A DNA stretch of 64,000 nt from Flavihumibacter sp. UBA7668 (GTDB lineage Bacteria; Bacteroidota; Bacteroidia; Chitinophagales; Chitinophagaceae), in assembly GCF_002483205.1 (NCBI RefSeq), contig NZ_DLHM01000003.1, positions 186,001 to 250,000 of the forward strand. The letters are read 5' to 3'. Shown one piece after another: positions 52,032 to 61,924 of the stretch (within the stretch, counting starts at the first letter, position 1; each line of letters opens with the position of its first letter). Below the pieces are notes generated by a model. That model had not been told where the DNA came from. It ran no database searches and worked only from the letters and a program-made list of their open reading frames with translations. Position numbers and translations under genes: made by a program.

Positions 52032-53051
52032 TTACAAAATAGCTTTTACTTCTGCGATGCTTACCGGTCTTTTTTTCTCAACCGACCATTTGGCGGCAGT
52101 TGCTATCAGTACGGCTTCCAGTCCATCCTGCCCACTTACCGGAATTGGCTGATCATTATGCAGGGCATCAATAAAAAACTTCATTTCATTCAGGTAAGAG
52201 GCTGCATACCGGTCCATGAAGAAATCAAGTGGCTGTGCATGATGAATACCTGTTTGATCATAGATGATGCTTTTATTATGGAGATTATTCTCCACCTGCA
52301 ACATGCCTTTGTTACCGAAAATTTCGAGGCGCTGGTCATAGCCATAAATAGCTTCCCGGCTGTTATCAATGACTGCATACGAGTCATCTTCAAATATTAG
52401 GGTGGTTAAGGCCGTATCTATATCTCCCGCCTCCCCTACTTTCGGATCCACCAATACCCTGCCCTGTGCATATACTTCCCGCACTTCCTTTCCCATTAAA
52501 TAACGGGCCATATCAAAATCATGGATCACCATATCCATGAATAGCCCGCCGGAGTTTTTGATATAATCAATCGGTGGTAATCCCGGATCACGACTGGTGA
52601 TTTTAACAATCTGCACTTCACCTATTCTGCCATCTGTAAGTTGGCGGCGGGCATGCAGAAAATCAGGATCGAAACGGCGGTTAAAGCCGAGCATCATTTT
52701 GATACCGGCCGCCTTTACCTGATCCACCAGTTCTTTGGTTGTTTCCAGTGAAAGGTCCACCGGCTTTTCGCAGAAAATATGTTTTCCATGTTTCAATGCC
52801 AGCCGTATCATGGCTGCATGGCTACTGGTTGGGGTACAGATTAGTACAGCATCCACACCCGGTTGTGCGATGAGCTCTTCGGCTTCCCGGGAAAAAGGAA
52901 TAGCACCATATTCCTGTGCAAACTTCTCTGCAGAATAATCTCGATCTGCCACACCGGCAATCTCCACAGATGGAAACTGGCGTAAAATATTATTGAGATG
53001 GATGCGGCCAATCCGGCCCATACCAATTAATACAAGGGATAATTTTTTCAT
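52032..53051 (-). CDS. iolG: inositol 2-dehydrogenase
   Basis: 339 residues of the Gfo/Idh/MocA family. NAD-binding GMGRIGRIH (10-18), the EKP motif in HGKHIFCEKPVDLS, and the substrate helix with GGLFMDMVIHDFDMARYLMG (Asp/His catalytic residues). Oxidises myo-inositol to scyllo-inosose, the first step of catabolism. The other family members (scyllo-inositol or glucose dehydrogenases) are excluded mainly by the operon. Between iolE (26 bases) and lacI (24 bases). Confidence 0.92.
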   Translation of the reverse strand: MKKLSLVLIGMGRIGRIHLNNILRQFPSVEIAGVADRDYSAEKFAQEYGAIPFSREAEELIAQPGVDAVLICTPTSSHAAMIRLALKHGKHIFCEKPVDLSLETTKELVDQVKAAGIKMMLGFNRRFDPDFLHARRQLTDGRIGEVQIVKITSRDPGLPPIDYIKNSGGLFMDMVIHDFDMARYLMGKEVREVYAQGRVLVDPKVGEAGDIDTALTTLIFEDDSYAVIDNSREAIYGYDQRLEIFGNKGMLQVENNLHNKSIIYDQTGIHHAQPLDFFMDRYAASYLNEMKFFIDALHNDQPIPVSGQDGLEAVLIATAAKWSVEKKRPVSIAEVKAIL

Positions 53052-53077
53052 ACCGTTCAGCGATTGATTTTTTGCTT

Positions 53078-54007
53078 TTATAATTTAATGGAAGCCAGAA
53101 ACTGCCTGTTCTTTTTTGCACATTCCAATGGATTTCCCATGCCGGGTAATACATCCTGCTCTACCACTATCCAGTCTTTATATCCTTCTTCCTGTAGAAG
53201 GGTTTTCACTGCATCAAATGGAACGGCCCCTTTTCCCAACTCACAGAAAACACCGTTTTGCACCGATTGAAAATAGTCCCAGTTCTGTTCAATGGCCTTG
53301 TCTCTTACAGCCGGGTCAAAATCCTTGAAATGCACATGCCAGATCCTGTCCATATGTTTTTTCATAAACCCCACCGGATCAGTGCCACCTCCCAGCATAT
53401 AGTGACCGGTATCAAAACATAGCCCCAACAGCTCCGGATCACTTCCTTCCAGCAACCACTCCATTTCCTGTGGTGTTTCCACATAACCTGCTCCGTGATG
53501 ATGAAAAACAGTTCGCATACCGAGCTGTTCTTTCACGGCTCTTGCCAGCTTTTCTGCATTGGCAGCAATGCGCCGGTAATCTGCTGCTTTTAGCAAATCA
53601 GCCGCTTCTATTCTGCCGGCTTTAACTGTTCTTTCCGGTATTGATCCATTCTCATCTGCCAATACAATAAACGCATTGGGGTAACCGGCTGCCTGCATGA
53701 GTCCGGCAGTGCGCAGGGCACGTTCAATTCCTTCTTCTATTGCATCGTCCTTTACCAATGCCACCGGCACAAATGCACCAAGGAGTTGCAGATTTCTTTT
53801 CATCAATGCAGCTCTTAAAGCTTCCGGATCAGTGGGCATAAATCCCCAATCACCTAATTCGGTTCCGGCATATCCGGCTTCTTTCATTTCATCCAGCACG
53901 GATTCAAATCCTTTCTTCTCCCCTTCCAGTTCAAATTCCAGAACACCCCAGCTGCAGGGTGCATTGGCGATCTGAATGGTATTTATTTCTGTTGTTGTCT
54001 GATTCAT
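53078..54007 (-). CDS. iolE: myo-inosose-2 dehydratase (sugar-phosphate isomerase/epimerase fold)
   Basis: 309 residues with a TIM barrel of the AP-endonuclease-2 family. Typical blocks: IANAPCSWGVLEFE at the start, YAGTELGDWGFMP, TVFHHHGAGYVETPQEMEWLLE (metal His and Glu), LCFDTGHYMLGGGTDPVGFM and HVHFKDFD, giving the metal-binding His/Glu/Asp set. Dehydrates scyllo-inosose to 3D-(3,5/4)-trihydroxycyclohexane-1,2-dione. IolI or other isomerases share the fold, but length and the position between iolA and iolG favour IolE. Confidence 0.9.
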   Translation of the reverse strand: MNQTTTEINTIQIANAPCSWGVLEFELEGEKKGFESVLDEMKEAGYAGTELGDWGFMPTDPEALRAALMKRNLQLLGAFVPVALVKDDAIEEGIERALRTAGLMQAAGYPNAFIVLADENGSIPERTVKAGRIEAADLLKAADYRRIAANAEKLARAVKEQLGMRTVFHHHGAGYVETPQEMEWLLEGSDPELLGLCFDTGHYMLGGGTDPVGFMKKHMDRIWHVHFKDFDPAVRDKAIEQNWDYFQSVQNGVFCELGKGAVPFDAVKTLLQEEGYKDWIVVEQDVLPGMGNPLECAKKNRQFLASIKL

Positions 54008-54025
54008 AACGGTAATGCTTAAGCG

Positions 54026-55498
54026 TTAAAATTTACGGCTCCATTCTTTCGGCCATCTTTCCACCACCACTTTGGTTTGTGTAAAAAATTCAATGGCATG
54101 TTTTCCCTGTCCGTGCAGGTCACCAAAGAAACTATCCTTCCATCCGCTGAAGGGAAACTGCGCCATGGGTGCTGCTATCCCTATATTGATTCCAATATTT
54201 CCTGCCATCGCTTCGCTTCTGAATTTCCGCGCACTGTTGCCGCTGCTGGTGAACAGACAGGCCATATTGCCATAGGTTCCTCTGTTGATAAAATCAATGG
54301 CATCATCCACATTCTTCATGTGCACAAGCGTCATAACCGGACCAAATATTTCTGTCTTTATCAACTCTCCATCCAGGGGCAATCCCTCCATAATAGTTGG
54401 ACGGATAAAATTGCCTTTTTCATACCCGCTTACTGCTTTGTTTCTGCCATCCAGTAAGAGCTTACCACCTTCATCGAGGCCTTTGCCAATCAGGGTTTCA
54501 ATACGTGATTTGCTCTCCGGACTAATAACCGGCCCCATTTCAACGGAGCTATCCAATCCGTAACCAACAGATCGTTTATTGGCAGACTCATACAGCGCTT
54601 CTTTGATCTGCGAATCATTGTCAACAGTAATTACGACAGATGCTGCCAGACATCGCTGGCCCGCACAACCAAACACACTATCCGTAATAATCTGAGAGGT
54701 TACATCGATGTCGGCATCCGGCAGAATCACCACCGGATTTTTTGCTCCACCCTGGGCCTGCACTCTTTTTCCATTGGCAGTACCCCGGGAATAAATATAG
54801 CGGGCTACCGGAGTACTTCCCACAAAACTGATCGATTTAACCTGCGGGTGATCCAGAATAGCATCTACGGTTTCCTTTCCGCCATGAACCAGATTAACCA
54901 ATCCGGCAGGTAAATCCAACTGATCAATCAACTCGAATATCTTCATCATTGTCAGCGGAACCTTTTCCGATGGCTTTATGATCATACTGTTTCCGGTTGC
55001 AATCGCATAAGGCAGAAACCAGAAACTGATCATTGCCGGAAAATTAAACGGCGCAATACAGGCTGTTACACCCAATGGCTGACGAATCATAAACTCATCA
55101 ATTCCGGTTGCCACATTTTCCAGAAATTCACTTTGCATCAGCATGGGTGCACCACAGGCCACTTCCACATTTTCAATAGCCCGCTGAATTTCACCTGCCG
55201 ATTCCACCAGTGTTTTACCACATTCAAGAGTTATGAGCCGGGTGATTTCCTCTTTATTTTCCTCCAGCAATTGCTTGAGTTTAAAAAGTGGCTGAATACG
55301 TTTCAACACGGAAACTGATTTCCAGCCCAGGTAAGCTGTTTGCGCAGCAGCCGCTGCCAATTCCAGGTCTTTGGCAGTTGCCGCACCATAGGGCACTCTC
55401 GCCAATACTTCCTGTGTGGCCGGGTTTACCACATCTCTTGTTTCGCTGCAATTACTTGCCACCCATTTGCCATTGATATAGTTTTGAAGTACGCTCAT
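54026..55498 (-). CDS. iolA: methylmalonate/malonate-semialdehyde dehydrogenase (CoA-acylating)
   Basis: 490 residues, aldehyde dehydrogenase fold of the MmsA/IolA type. Catalytic Cys283 lies in FGCAGQRCLAAS; NAD-binding region includes VTACIAPFNFPAMISFWFLPYAIATGNSMIIKPSE. Converts malonate semialdehyde with CoA to acetyl-CoA and CO2, the last step of the pathway (no separate ATP is needed). 18 bases before iolE and 13 after the symporter gene. Confidence 0.93.
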   Translation of the reverse strand: MSVLQNYINGKWVASNCSETRDVVNPATQEVLARVPYGAATAKDLELAAAAAQTAYLGWKSVSVLKRIQPLFKLKQLLEENKEEITRLITLECGKTLVESAGEIQRAIENVEVACGAPMLMQSEFLENVATGIDEFMIRQPLGVTACIAPFNFPAMISFWFLPYAIATGNSMIIKPSEKVPLTMMKIFELIDQLDLPAGLVNLVHGGKETVDAILDHPQVKSISFVGSTPVARYIYSRGTANGKRVQAQGGAKNPVVILPDADIDVTSQIITDSVFGCAGQRCLAASVVITVDNDSQIKEALYESANKRSVGYGLDSSVEMGPVISPESKSRIETLIGKGLDEGGKLLLDGRNKAVSGYEKGNFIRPTIMEGLPLDGELIKTEIFGPVMTLVHMKNVDDAIDFINRGTYGNMACLFTSSGNSARKFRSEAMAGNIGINIGIAAPMAQFPFSGWKDSFFGDLHGQGKHAIEFFTQTKVVVERWPKEWSRKF

Positions 55499-55511
55499 AT
55501 AGATTCATTTA

Positions 55512-57086
55512 TTAGCTTAATAAATAATAAACAAGTACAGTTGCCAGTACCAGGAATATCGCCACCGGCTTCGTGTATTTCCAGGGTTCAATATTTACTT
55601 CCCCCGTATGCACCGGTTTATATGGATTGGTATTGGGATACATCTTCGACACCAATAACATCACCAGAATATTCAACACAAATTCAATTCCCCATACATG
55701 AATAAAATGAATATCCACTTTAAGAATAAAGGTGGTCAGCAGGTAAAATGCGAGGCCGGTAAAAATGGCCACTTTTGCACCCGCCGCAGAAATCGAGGGA
55801 ATAAAAAATCCACCTAATAAAACGGATGCAATCGGAATAAAAAAGATCCCGTTTAATTCCTGCAATAACTGATACATCCCCTGTGGTGCTTTGGCTACCA
55901 TTGGCGCAACGCAGATCGCAAAAACAGCCAGTAGAATAGACGCCCATTTCCCTGTACGTACCAGTTTTTTCTCATCGGCATCAGGTTTAATCTGGCGCTT
56001 ATACACCCCCAGTGTAAACAGGGTCACAGCACTGTTTAATACGGCATTTATGGTGCTTAAAACGGTACCCATAATGATGGCAGCAAAAATGCCAATCAAC
56101 CCAATCGGCAACACTTTTTTCACCAGTTCGGGATAGATGGTATCCTGATTATTATACAGCGTATCACTGAAATAATAGAATCCAATTACACCTGGTAATA
56201 CAATGATCAGCGGCATCAGAATTTTAAAGAGGCCCATAATCAGAAATCCTTTCTGCGCTTCTTTCAGATTAACGGCCCCCAATGCACGTTGTACAATTAC
56301 CTGATTCATACACCAGAAATAAATCTGGTTGATGACGAGTCCGGTGAACAGGGTACCAAATGGCAATACCGAATCAGACGCTCCGATTGAATTGAATTTC
56401 TCCGGCGCTTTCTCATACACTTTTTGGAGTCCGGCTGAAATATCAGTATCCCCTATATCATACAAGGCAAAAAATGGAACTGCTAATCCGCCTATAAAAA
56501 GCCCGATTCCATAAATCAGATCAGAATAAGCAATGGCTTTTAATCCACCGAAAATAGCATAGACCGATCCCAGTATTCCGGTTAAAACTATGATCCACCA
56601 GATAGAGGTTTCTTTGGTAACCCCAAATTTTTCAGATATATCAAACAGTGTCTCAAAATTGATGGCACCTGTATACAACACAATCGGTAATAGGGTAATG
56701 ATAAAAGAAAATATCAGTAACAGATTAACGATGGTATGGGTGGATTTATCAAAGCGTAATTCCAAATATTGCGGAATGGTAGTTAAGCCCATTTTCAGAT
56801 AACGCGGAATAAAATAAACAGCTCCTAAAACCAGGGCGATGGCACTCGTTACTTCCCAGGCCATCACCACAAAACCATTCTTATAGGCAGATCCATTCAT
56901 CCCGATCAGGTGCTCTGTGGAAATATTGGTCAGCAGCATGGAAATCGCAATCAGCCAGGCGCCCAGAGACCTGCCTCCCAGGAAATAACTGGAGGCTGTT
57001 TCAAATTTTGCATTGCGCATTTTATACCAGCAATACACACCTACAGAAAGGGTAAATAAAGCAAACGTTAGTATGGCAAGATTCAT
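55512..57086 (-). CDS. sodium:solute symporter (SSS family), probable inositol transporter
   Basis: 524 residues and about 13-14 membrane helices, SLC5/SSS fold (LTNISTEHLIGMNGSAYKNGFVVMAWEVTSA; GGLKAIAYSDLIYG; NQIYFWCMNQVIVQRALGA; Na+-site helix FAAIIMGTVLSTINAVLNSA). Length and motifs match Na+/sugar symporters such as SGLT and vSGLT. Encoded between iolD and iolA, so myo-inositol uptake driven by Na+ is the clear expectation; substrate is inferred from context, not from residues. Confidence 0.9.
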   Translation of the reverse strand: MNLAILTFALFTLSVGVYCWYKMRNAKFETASSYFLGGRSLGAWLIAISMLLTNISTEHLIGMNGSAYKNGFVVMAWEVTSAIALVLGAVYFIPRYLKMGLTTIPQYLELRFDKSTHTIVNLLLIFSFIITLLPIVLYTGAINFETLFDISEKFGVTKETSIWWIIVLTGILGSVYAIFGGLKAIAYSDLIYGIGLFIGGLAVPFFALYDIGDTDISAGLQKVYEKAPEKFNSIGASDSVLPFGTLFTGLVINQIYFWCMNQVIVQRALGAVNLKEAQKGFLIMGLFKILMPLIIVLPGVIGFYYFSDTLYNNQDTIYPELVKKVLPIGLIGIFAAIIMGTVLSTINAVLNSAVTLFTLGVYKRQIKPDADEKKLVRTGKWASILLAVFAICVAPMVAKAPQGMYQLLQELNGIFFIPIASVLLGGFFIPSISAAGAKVAIFTGLAFYLLTTFILKVDIHFIHVWGIEFVLNILVMLLVSKMYPNTNPYKPVHTGEVNIEPWKYTKPVAIFLVLATVLVYYLLS

Positions 57087-57105
57087 TCGTTGGTTTTATA
57101 TGGCG

Positions 57106-58968
57106 TTAATAAGTACGTTGCTTTGCTTTGTTCTTCTTCAGTTTTTCATAGGCCGATTTCACCTGCGTATGCGTGGAAACTTCAGCAACCGGTACTTCCC
57201 ACCAGGCATACCCACCCACTCGTTGTTCGCGATCCGTTTCAATGTAAACAACCGTAGTGTTTTTATTCTTTTTCGCCTGCATCAGGGCGGCTTTTAATTC
57301 CTCCGCGGTTTGTGCTTTAATGACGGATGCTCCCATACTGGCGGCATTGGCAGCCAGATCAACCGGAAGCAGTCCGCCGTTTAGTTGTCCGGTTTTTTTA
57401 TTTCGGTATTCATAGCGGGTGCCAAATCCTTTGGTACCCAGTGATTCAGACAGTCCACCTATGCTGGCATAGCCATTGTTATTCAGTAATACGATTATGA
57501 GTTTTACATCTTCCTGAACTGCAGTGATAATTTCCTGGCTCATCATCAGGTAACTGCCATCACCCACCATCACATACACTTCCCGTGAGGGGTCTGCCAT
57601 TTTAATGCCTAATCCGCCTGCAATTTCATAGCCCATACAGGAATAGCCATATTCCAAATGAAAGCCTTTAGGATTACGGGTTCGCCAGAGTTTATGCAAA
57701 TCGCCCGGTAAACTTCCGGCGGCGCAAACCACAATATCTTTATCATTGGACAGCGTATTAACTGCTCCAATAACTTCTCCCTGGCTAATAGGTACCGGAT
57801 GGTTAAGATTATAAACGGAACTAACTACTTTGTCCCATTGCCGGGCTGCTCTTTCCTGTTTGGTGCGATAGGCATCTGAAACCTTGTAGCGCTTCAGTAA
57901 GGGCGACAATTCCTGCAGTATCACTTTTGCATCTCCAACCAGCGGAATCGCCGCATGTTTAAAGGCATCAAACTCTGCCACATTGATATTGATAAACTGA
58001 ACCTTGGGATGCTGGAAAGCAGACTCTGAAATCGTGGTAAAATCACTGTAACGGGTACCGATTCCAATCACAACATCAGCTTCTGCAGCAGCGGTTATCG
58101 CACCCGGCGTGCCGGTAACACCGCAGGCACCCAGATTTAGTGGCTCATTATAATGAACCGATCCCTTTCCGGCAAAGGTTTCCATAACAGGAATTCCGGT
58201 TCGGTTAATCAGTTCCGTTAGTTCCTTACTGGCCTCACTGTACAACACACCACCACCTGCAATGATAATAGGTTTACGGGCAGCTTTGATGGCTTCCACT
58301 GCCTTTGCAAGAGCTCTTTGATCCGGACGGATTCGCTGCACCGGCCATACTTTTTTTTCAAAGAACTCCACCGGAAAATCATAGGCTTCCGCCTGCACAT
58401 CCTGCGGCATACAAATGGTTACGGCTCCGGTTTCAACAGGAGAAGTCAGCACCCGCATGGCTTCCGGCAAAGCGCTAAGCAATTGCTCCGGACGATTGAT
58501 CCGATCCCAGTATTTGGATACCGGTTTGAAGCAATCATTCACGGATACGTCCTGGCTGTAATTGGCTTCCAGTTGTTGTAAAACCGGAGCCACATCGCGC
58601 CGGGCAAAAATATCGCCGGGCAGCAGCAATACAGGAATTCGGTTGATGGTGGCTGTTGCAGCACCGGTAACCATATTGGTGGCACCCGGACCAATAGAAG
58701 TGGTACACACCAGTGCTCCGAGACGGTTTTTCATTTTCGCATAGGCAACGGCGGTATGCACCATGGCCTGTTCATTTCGGCTCTGGAAATACGGGAAGGA
58801 AGGATACTGAAGCAGGGCCTGTCCGATTCCGGCCACATTCCCGTGACCAAAAATTCCAAAGCAGCCGCCAAAGAAAGCCGCTTCTTTTCCATCTCTTTCC
58901 ACGAATTGATTTTGCAGGAATAAAATAGTGGCCTGCGCCGTGGTTAATCGTTTTGTTTTTCTTGCCAT
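57106..58968 (-). CDS. iolD: 3D-(3,5/4)-trihydroxycyclohexane-1,2-dione acylhydrolase (decyclizing)
   Basis: 620 residues from ATG 58968 (an in-frame start at 58977 adds three residues). Thiamine-diphosphate enzyme: an N-terminal PYR domain with CFGIFGHGNVAGIGQAL, a central NAD-like domain, and a C-terminal PP domain with GDGSYLMMSQEIITAVQEDVKLIIVLLNNNGYASIGGLSESLGTKGFG (the GDGxx...NN cofactor/metal motif). Hydrolytically opens the inositol-derived ring to 5-deoxy-glucuronate. Full length for IolD. 19 bases before the symporter gene, 18 after iolC. Confidence 0.95.
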   Translation of the reverse strand: MARKTKRLTTAQATILFLQNQFVERDGKEAAFFGGCFGIFGHGNVAGIGQALLQYPSFPYFQSRNEQAMVHTAVAYAKMKNRLGALVCTTSIGPGATNMVTGAATATINRIPVLLLPGDIFARRDVAPVLQQLEANYSQDVSVNDCFKPVSKYWDRINRPEQLLSALPEAMRVLTSPVETGAVTICMPQDVQAEAYDFPVEFFEKKVWPVQRIRPDQRALAKAVEAIKAARKPIIIAGGGVLYSEASKELTELINRTGIPVMETFAGKGSVHYNEPLNLGACGVTGTPGAITAAAEADVVIGIGTRYSDFTTISESAFQHPKVQFININVAEFDAFKHAAIPLVGDAKVILQELSPLLKRYKVSDAYRTKQERAARQWDKVVSSVYNLNHPVPISQGEVIGAVNTLSNDKDIVVCAAGSLPGDLHKLWRTRNPKGFHLEYGYSCMGYEIAGGLGIKMADPSREVYVMVGDGSYLMMSQEIITAVQEDVKLIIVLLNNNGYASIGGLSESLGTKGFGTRYEYRNKKTGQLNGGLLPVDLAANAASMGASVIKAQTAEELKAALMQAKKNKNTTVVYIETDREQRVGGYAWWEVPVAEVSTHTQVKSAYEKLKKNKAKQRTY

Positions 58969-58986
58969 ATCAAGCAATTAATAGGT

Positions 58987-60000
58987 TTAATCAGTTAATC
59001 CACCCCGGTCCTCAATCAGTTGCATTACTTCCTGCAGCGTGGGCATATCATTGGCACAACCGGGCCGCTGTACTACCAGCGCACCACAGGCATTGCCGAG
59101 CCGGCAGGCTTTTGGAATACTCCAGCCCTGCACAAAACCATAGATAAATCCGCCTGCAAATGCATCACCTGCCCCTAACACATTAAGCACTTCCACGGGA
59201 TAACCCGGAACATCCTGTGGTTCATTTTCAGCCGCATAAATAGTTACACCTTTGGCTCCTTTTTTTACAATCAGCACTTTTACACCGGCATTTAAAATCT
59301 GTTTAACCGAAGCTTCCAGATTACCTTTCACTTTTGGAGCAGACACCTGCTGGTGTTCAATTACCACATCATTGATATCCTGTAAAGTGGCAGCCAATAC
59401 CTCCTCTTCGGTTCCAATGGCGATGGTTACTTTCGGCAAAATGGCGCGAATCATCAAGCCGAAAGATCGGATATCCGTCCACTGATCTGCTCTGAAGTCG
59501 ATGTCGAGAATTACCGGCACATCTTTATCATAGCCCTGCTCCACAGCATAAAATATAGCACTGCGGGAGGGTTCTTTACTCATGGCATTGCCTGACACCT
59601 GCACCACTTTAAACTGTCCGATATCGGCGGCAGCTACATGATCCATGGATACCTGAATATCTGCACAGTTATCGCGGTAAAAAACCAGCGGAAACCGATC
59701 AGGTGGTTCAATACCAAGGATAACTGCACTGGTGCGGGCACCCGGAATCCGGGGAATATAATCCGTTACAATTTTTTCTTTCTGTAAAAAATTCAGAATA
59801 AAATCACCTGTTTTATCCTCACCAACTCCGGTCAAAAGCGCCACGTCCAATCCAAGCCGGCCTGCGCATACGGCAATATTTAACGGAGATCCTCCAACAA
59901 ATGCATTGAAGCCTTTGATATCGATAAAATCGGCACCTATGTCCTGCGAATACAGATCAATGGAAGATCGTCCGATGGTTAACAAATCCAGTTTTTTCAT
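58987..60000 (-). CDS. iolC: 5-dehydro-2-deoxygluconokinase
   Basis: 337 residues, PfkB/ribokinase family. N-terminal LTIGRSSIDLYSQDIG and GGSPLNIAVCAGRLGLDVALLTGVGEDKTGDFI; C-terminal catalytic motif NVLGAGDAFAGGFIYG with the catalytic Asp in GAGDAF. Phosphorylates 5-dehydro-2-deoxygluconate (DKG) to DKGP. Twelve bases after iolB, 18 before iolD. Confidence 0.94.
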   Translation of the reverse strand: MKKLDLLTIGRSSIDLYSQDIGADFIDIKGFNAFVGGSPLNIAVCAGRLGLDVALLTGVGEDKTGDFILNFLQKEKIVTDYIPRIPGARTSAVILGIEPPDRFPLVFYRDNCADIQVSMDHVAAADIGQFKVVQVSGNAMSKEPSRSAIFYAVEQGYDKDVPVILDIDFRADQWTDIRSFGLMIRAILPKVTIAIGTEEEVLAATLQDINDVVIEHQQVSAPKVKGNLEASVKQILNAGVKVLIVKKGAKGVTIYAAENEPQDVPGYPVEVLNVLGAGDAFAGGFIYGFVQGWSIPKACRLGNACGALVVQRPGCANDMPTLQEVMQLIEDRGGLTD

Positions 60001-60012
60001 AATGGGCTATTA

Positions 60013-60882
60013 CTAAGGTTGATTATTCATTTGAGCAGTAACCATCGGTATTCTTGGATCCAGAAACTTCCAGGAATCAAAGAGCCAGCTATGGTCGGGG
60101 TCGGGTGTGTTGGCGAGCGACTGATCACTGCCCGCCAGAAAATTCAGGTAATAACAATTGTATCCGTGCAGGGCCACCACCGGATGATAACCCCTCGGAA
60201 CCAGCACGGCATCGTTGTTACCGGCACGCAGGATCTCATCGAGTGAACGGTCACTGGTATAAACCTGCTGCAAGGCAAAACCGCCGGGTTTGTCAATTTT
60301 GTAAAAATAGATTTCTTCCAGACTGGCTTCTTTCAATACACCGTTTTCATCCACCAACCGTTCATCGTGTTTGTGTGCCGGAAAGGAGCTCCAGTTGCCG
60401 GAGGGTGTGTACACTTCAACAGCTACCAGGCTGGAACAACCGAAACCGGGCTCAATCAGACTATTGATCTGTCGGGTGGCATTTTCACCGCCCCGGATTT
60501 CAATGGCTGCTTCTTCCGGTGTTTTGAAACGCGCGGGATAATCTTCTTTGGCCAGTACCCATCCTGCTGCAATATCAAGCAGTTCACTGGTTGCAGTAAT
60601 CGTAAACTCCGTATGACGTGGCAGAAATAAACTATGCGCAATACCACTGAATACATTTTTCCGGCCATTAGTGGTGGACCAGTTGCCTTTATCTGTTTTT
60701 GCTTCGTAGTTTCCACTTAACAGAATGAATCCATATTCGAATTCACCCGTATAACCTATCCATTGTTCACCGGCTTTCATCAAACGGGCTTCCATATTCA
60801 AATGCGTCCAGCCGGCATCTGCTGCTGTTATCCGCTGGTAAACCGAACTTTTTTGATTGGGATGTATCAGTAAATTTTTCAT
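60013..60882 (-). CDS. iolB: 5-deoxy-glucuronate isomerase
   Basis: 289 residues, double cupin fold. The C-terminal cupin has the metal ligands in FPAHKHDER (HxHxxE-type), then VPRGYHPVVALHGYNCYYLNFLAG, hallmarks of IolB. Converts 5-deoxy-glucuronate to 5-dehydro-2-deoxygluconate. Its ATG overlaps the iolJ stop by three bases within an ATGA, so the two are translationally coupled. Confidence 0.94.
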   Translation of the reverse strand: MKNLLIHPNQKSSVYQRITAADAGWTHLNMEARLMKAGEQWIGYTGEFEYGFILLSGNYEAKTDKGNWSTTNGRKNVFSGIAHSLFLPRHTEFTITATSELLDIAAGWVLAKEDYPARFKTPEEAAIEIRGGENATRQINSLIEPGFGCSSLVAVEVYTPSGNWSSFPAHKHDERLVDENGVLKEASLEEIYFYKIDKPGGFALQQVYTSDRSLDEILRAGNNDAVLVPRGYHPVVALHGYNCYYLNFLAGSDQSLANTPDPDHSWLFDSWKFLDPRIPMVTAQMNNQP

Positions 60883-61814
60883 TGTAATTCTTTTGCTTGT
60901 CCGCTTGCGCCCATCACCTTAAACCGATTGAGCATAAATTCCTGGTAGGATTCCATATATTTCCTGCCTGGTACAACGGGATCAATCAATTCCGGCTGGT
61001 TGGCAAAAAATGCCCGATGATCGCGTGTCCAGAGTAAACGCAGATCCGTCGCAATATTCACTTTACAAATACCCATGGTGATGGCTTGCTGCAGTTCTTC
61101 ATCCTTTACACCCGATGCATCCGGCTTCAGTTTTCCACCATAGGAATTGATGGCCGCCACCACTTCGGGATCCACACAGGAGCTACCATGCAATACCAAC
61201 GGAAATCCGGGTAATGCTGCCTGAATTTTTTCGAGTATATGAAACTGTATGCCTTTACCACCACTGAATTTATAGGCACCGTGACTGGTACCAACTGCTA
61301 TGGCAAGAGAATCACAACCGGTTTGCTGTACAAAGCTCGCTGCCTGTTCCGGATTGGTATAGAGGGCATCTTTTTCTTCTACAGACAGATCATCTTCCAC
61401 CCCACTCAGCACACCCAACTCTGCTTCCACCACTATATCATGCTGATGTGCTTTTTCCACCACCGATCTGGTACGCTGTATATTTTTTTCAAACGGATCA
61501 TGAGATGCATCAATCATAACAGAAGTATATCCCTGTTCCAATGCGGCAGATGCATGTTCCTCATTTCCATGATCCAGATGAACGGCATAAATAACATCGG
61601 GGAATAACTGCGCTGCGGCCTGTATCATGGATTGCAACATGATGGGAGATGCATAATTTCTTGCAACCGGGGTTAATTGAACCAGGATGGGAGCTGCTGC
61701 CTTATGAGCCGCTGCGAATAAGGCCAGCACCTGTTCCATCGTGAATACATTCACAGCAGGTATGGCATACTTTCCATAGCAATGGCTATATAACAGGCGG
61801 GGAGAAACCAGCAT
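60879..61814 (-). CDS. iolJ: class II aldolase, probable 6-phospho-5-dehydro-2-deoxy-D-gluconate aldolase
   Basis: 311 residues from the ATG at 61812-61814 (a TTG at 61820 would add two). Class II (metal-dependent) fructose-bisphosphate-aldolase fold: zinc-binding VHLDHGN (H79, D81, H82, G83), SVMIDASHDPFEKNIQ, EAELGVLSG, VGTSHGAYKF and LVLHGSSCVDPEVV. In this operon it should split DKGP into dihydroxyacetone phosphate and malonate semialdehyde; by sequence alone it could also be a fructose-bisphosphate aldolase. First gene of the operon, directly behind the operator. Confidence 0.9.
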   Translation of the reverse strand: MLVSPRLLYSHCYGKYAIPAVNVFTMEQVLALFAAAHKAAAPILVQLTPVARNYASPIMLQSMIQAAAQLFPDVIYAVHLDHGNEEHASAALEQGYTSVMIDASHDPFEKNIQRTRSVVEKAHQHDIVVEAELGVLSGVEDDLSVEEKDALYTNPEQAASFVQQTGCDSLAIAVGTSHGAYKFSGGKGIQFHILEKIQAALPGFPLVLHGSSCVDPEVVAAINSYGGKLKPDASGVKDEELQQAITMGICKVNIATDLRLLWTRDHRAFFANQPELIDPVVPGRKYMESYQEFMLNRFKVMGASGQAKELQ

Positions 61815-61837
61815 ATACAATCGTTGAATAAAACTGC

Positions 61838-61857
61838 TTACTAAATCGTTTTAGTAA
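61838..61857. promoter_or_regulatory. LacI-type operator upstream of iolJ
   Basis: TTACTAAATCGTTTTAGTAA is a 20-base palindrome matching at nine of ten positions around a central CG, the layout of LacI-family operators. It ends 23 bases before the iolJ ATG, so binding would cover the promoter. The operon's own LacI repressor is encoded as its ninth gene. No second copy of the full palindrome was seen in the window. The remaining bases of the 110-base gap (to 61924) hold nothing else recognised. Confidence 0.75.
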
Positions 61858-61924
61858 AACGTTAAATTAGTCTTTATAATAAGATCCACAAAATTATTTT
61901 TACGCTTTTCTGCCTCTGCGGATT

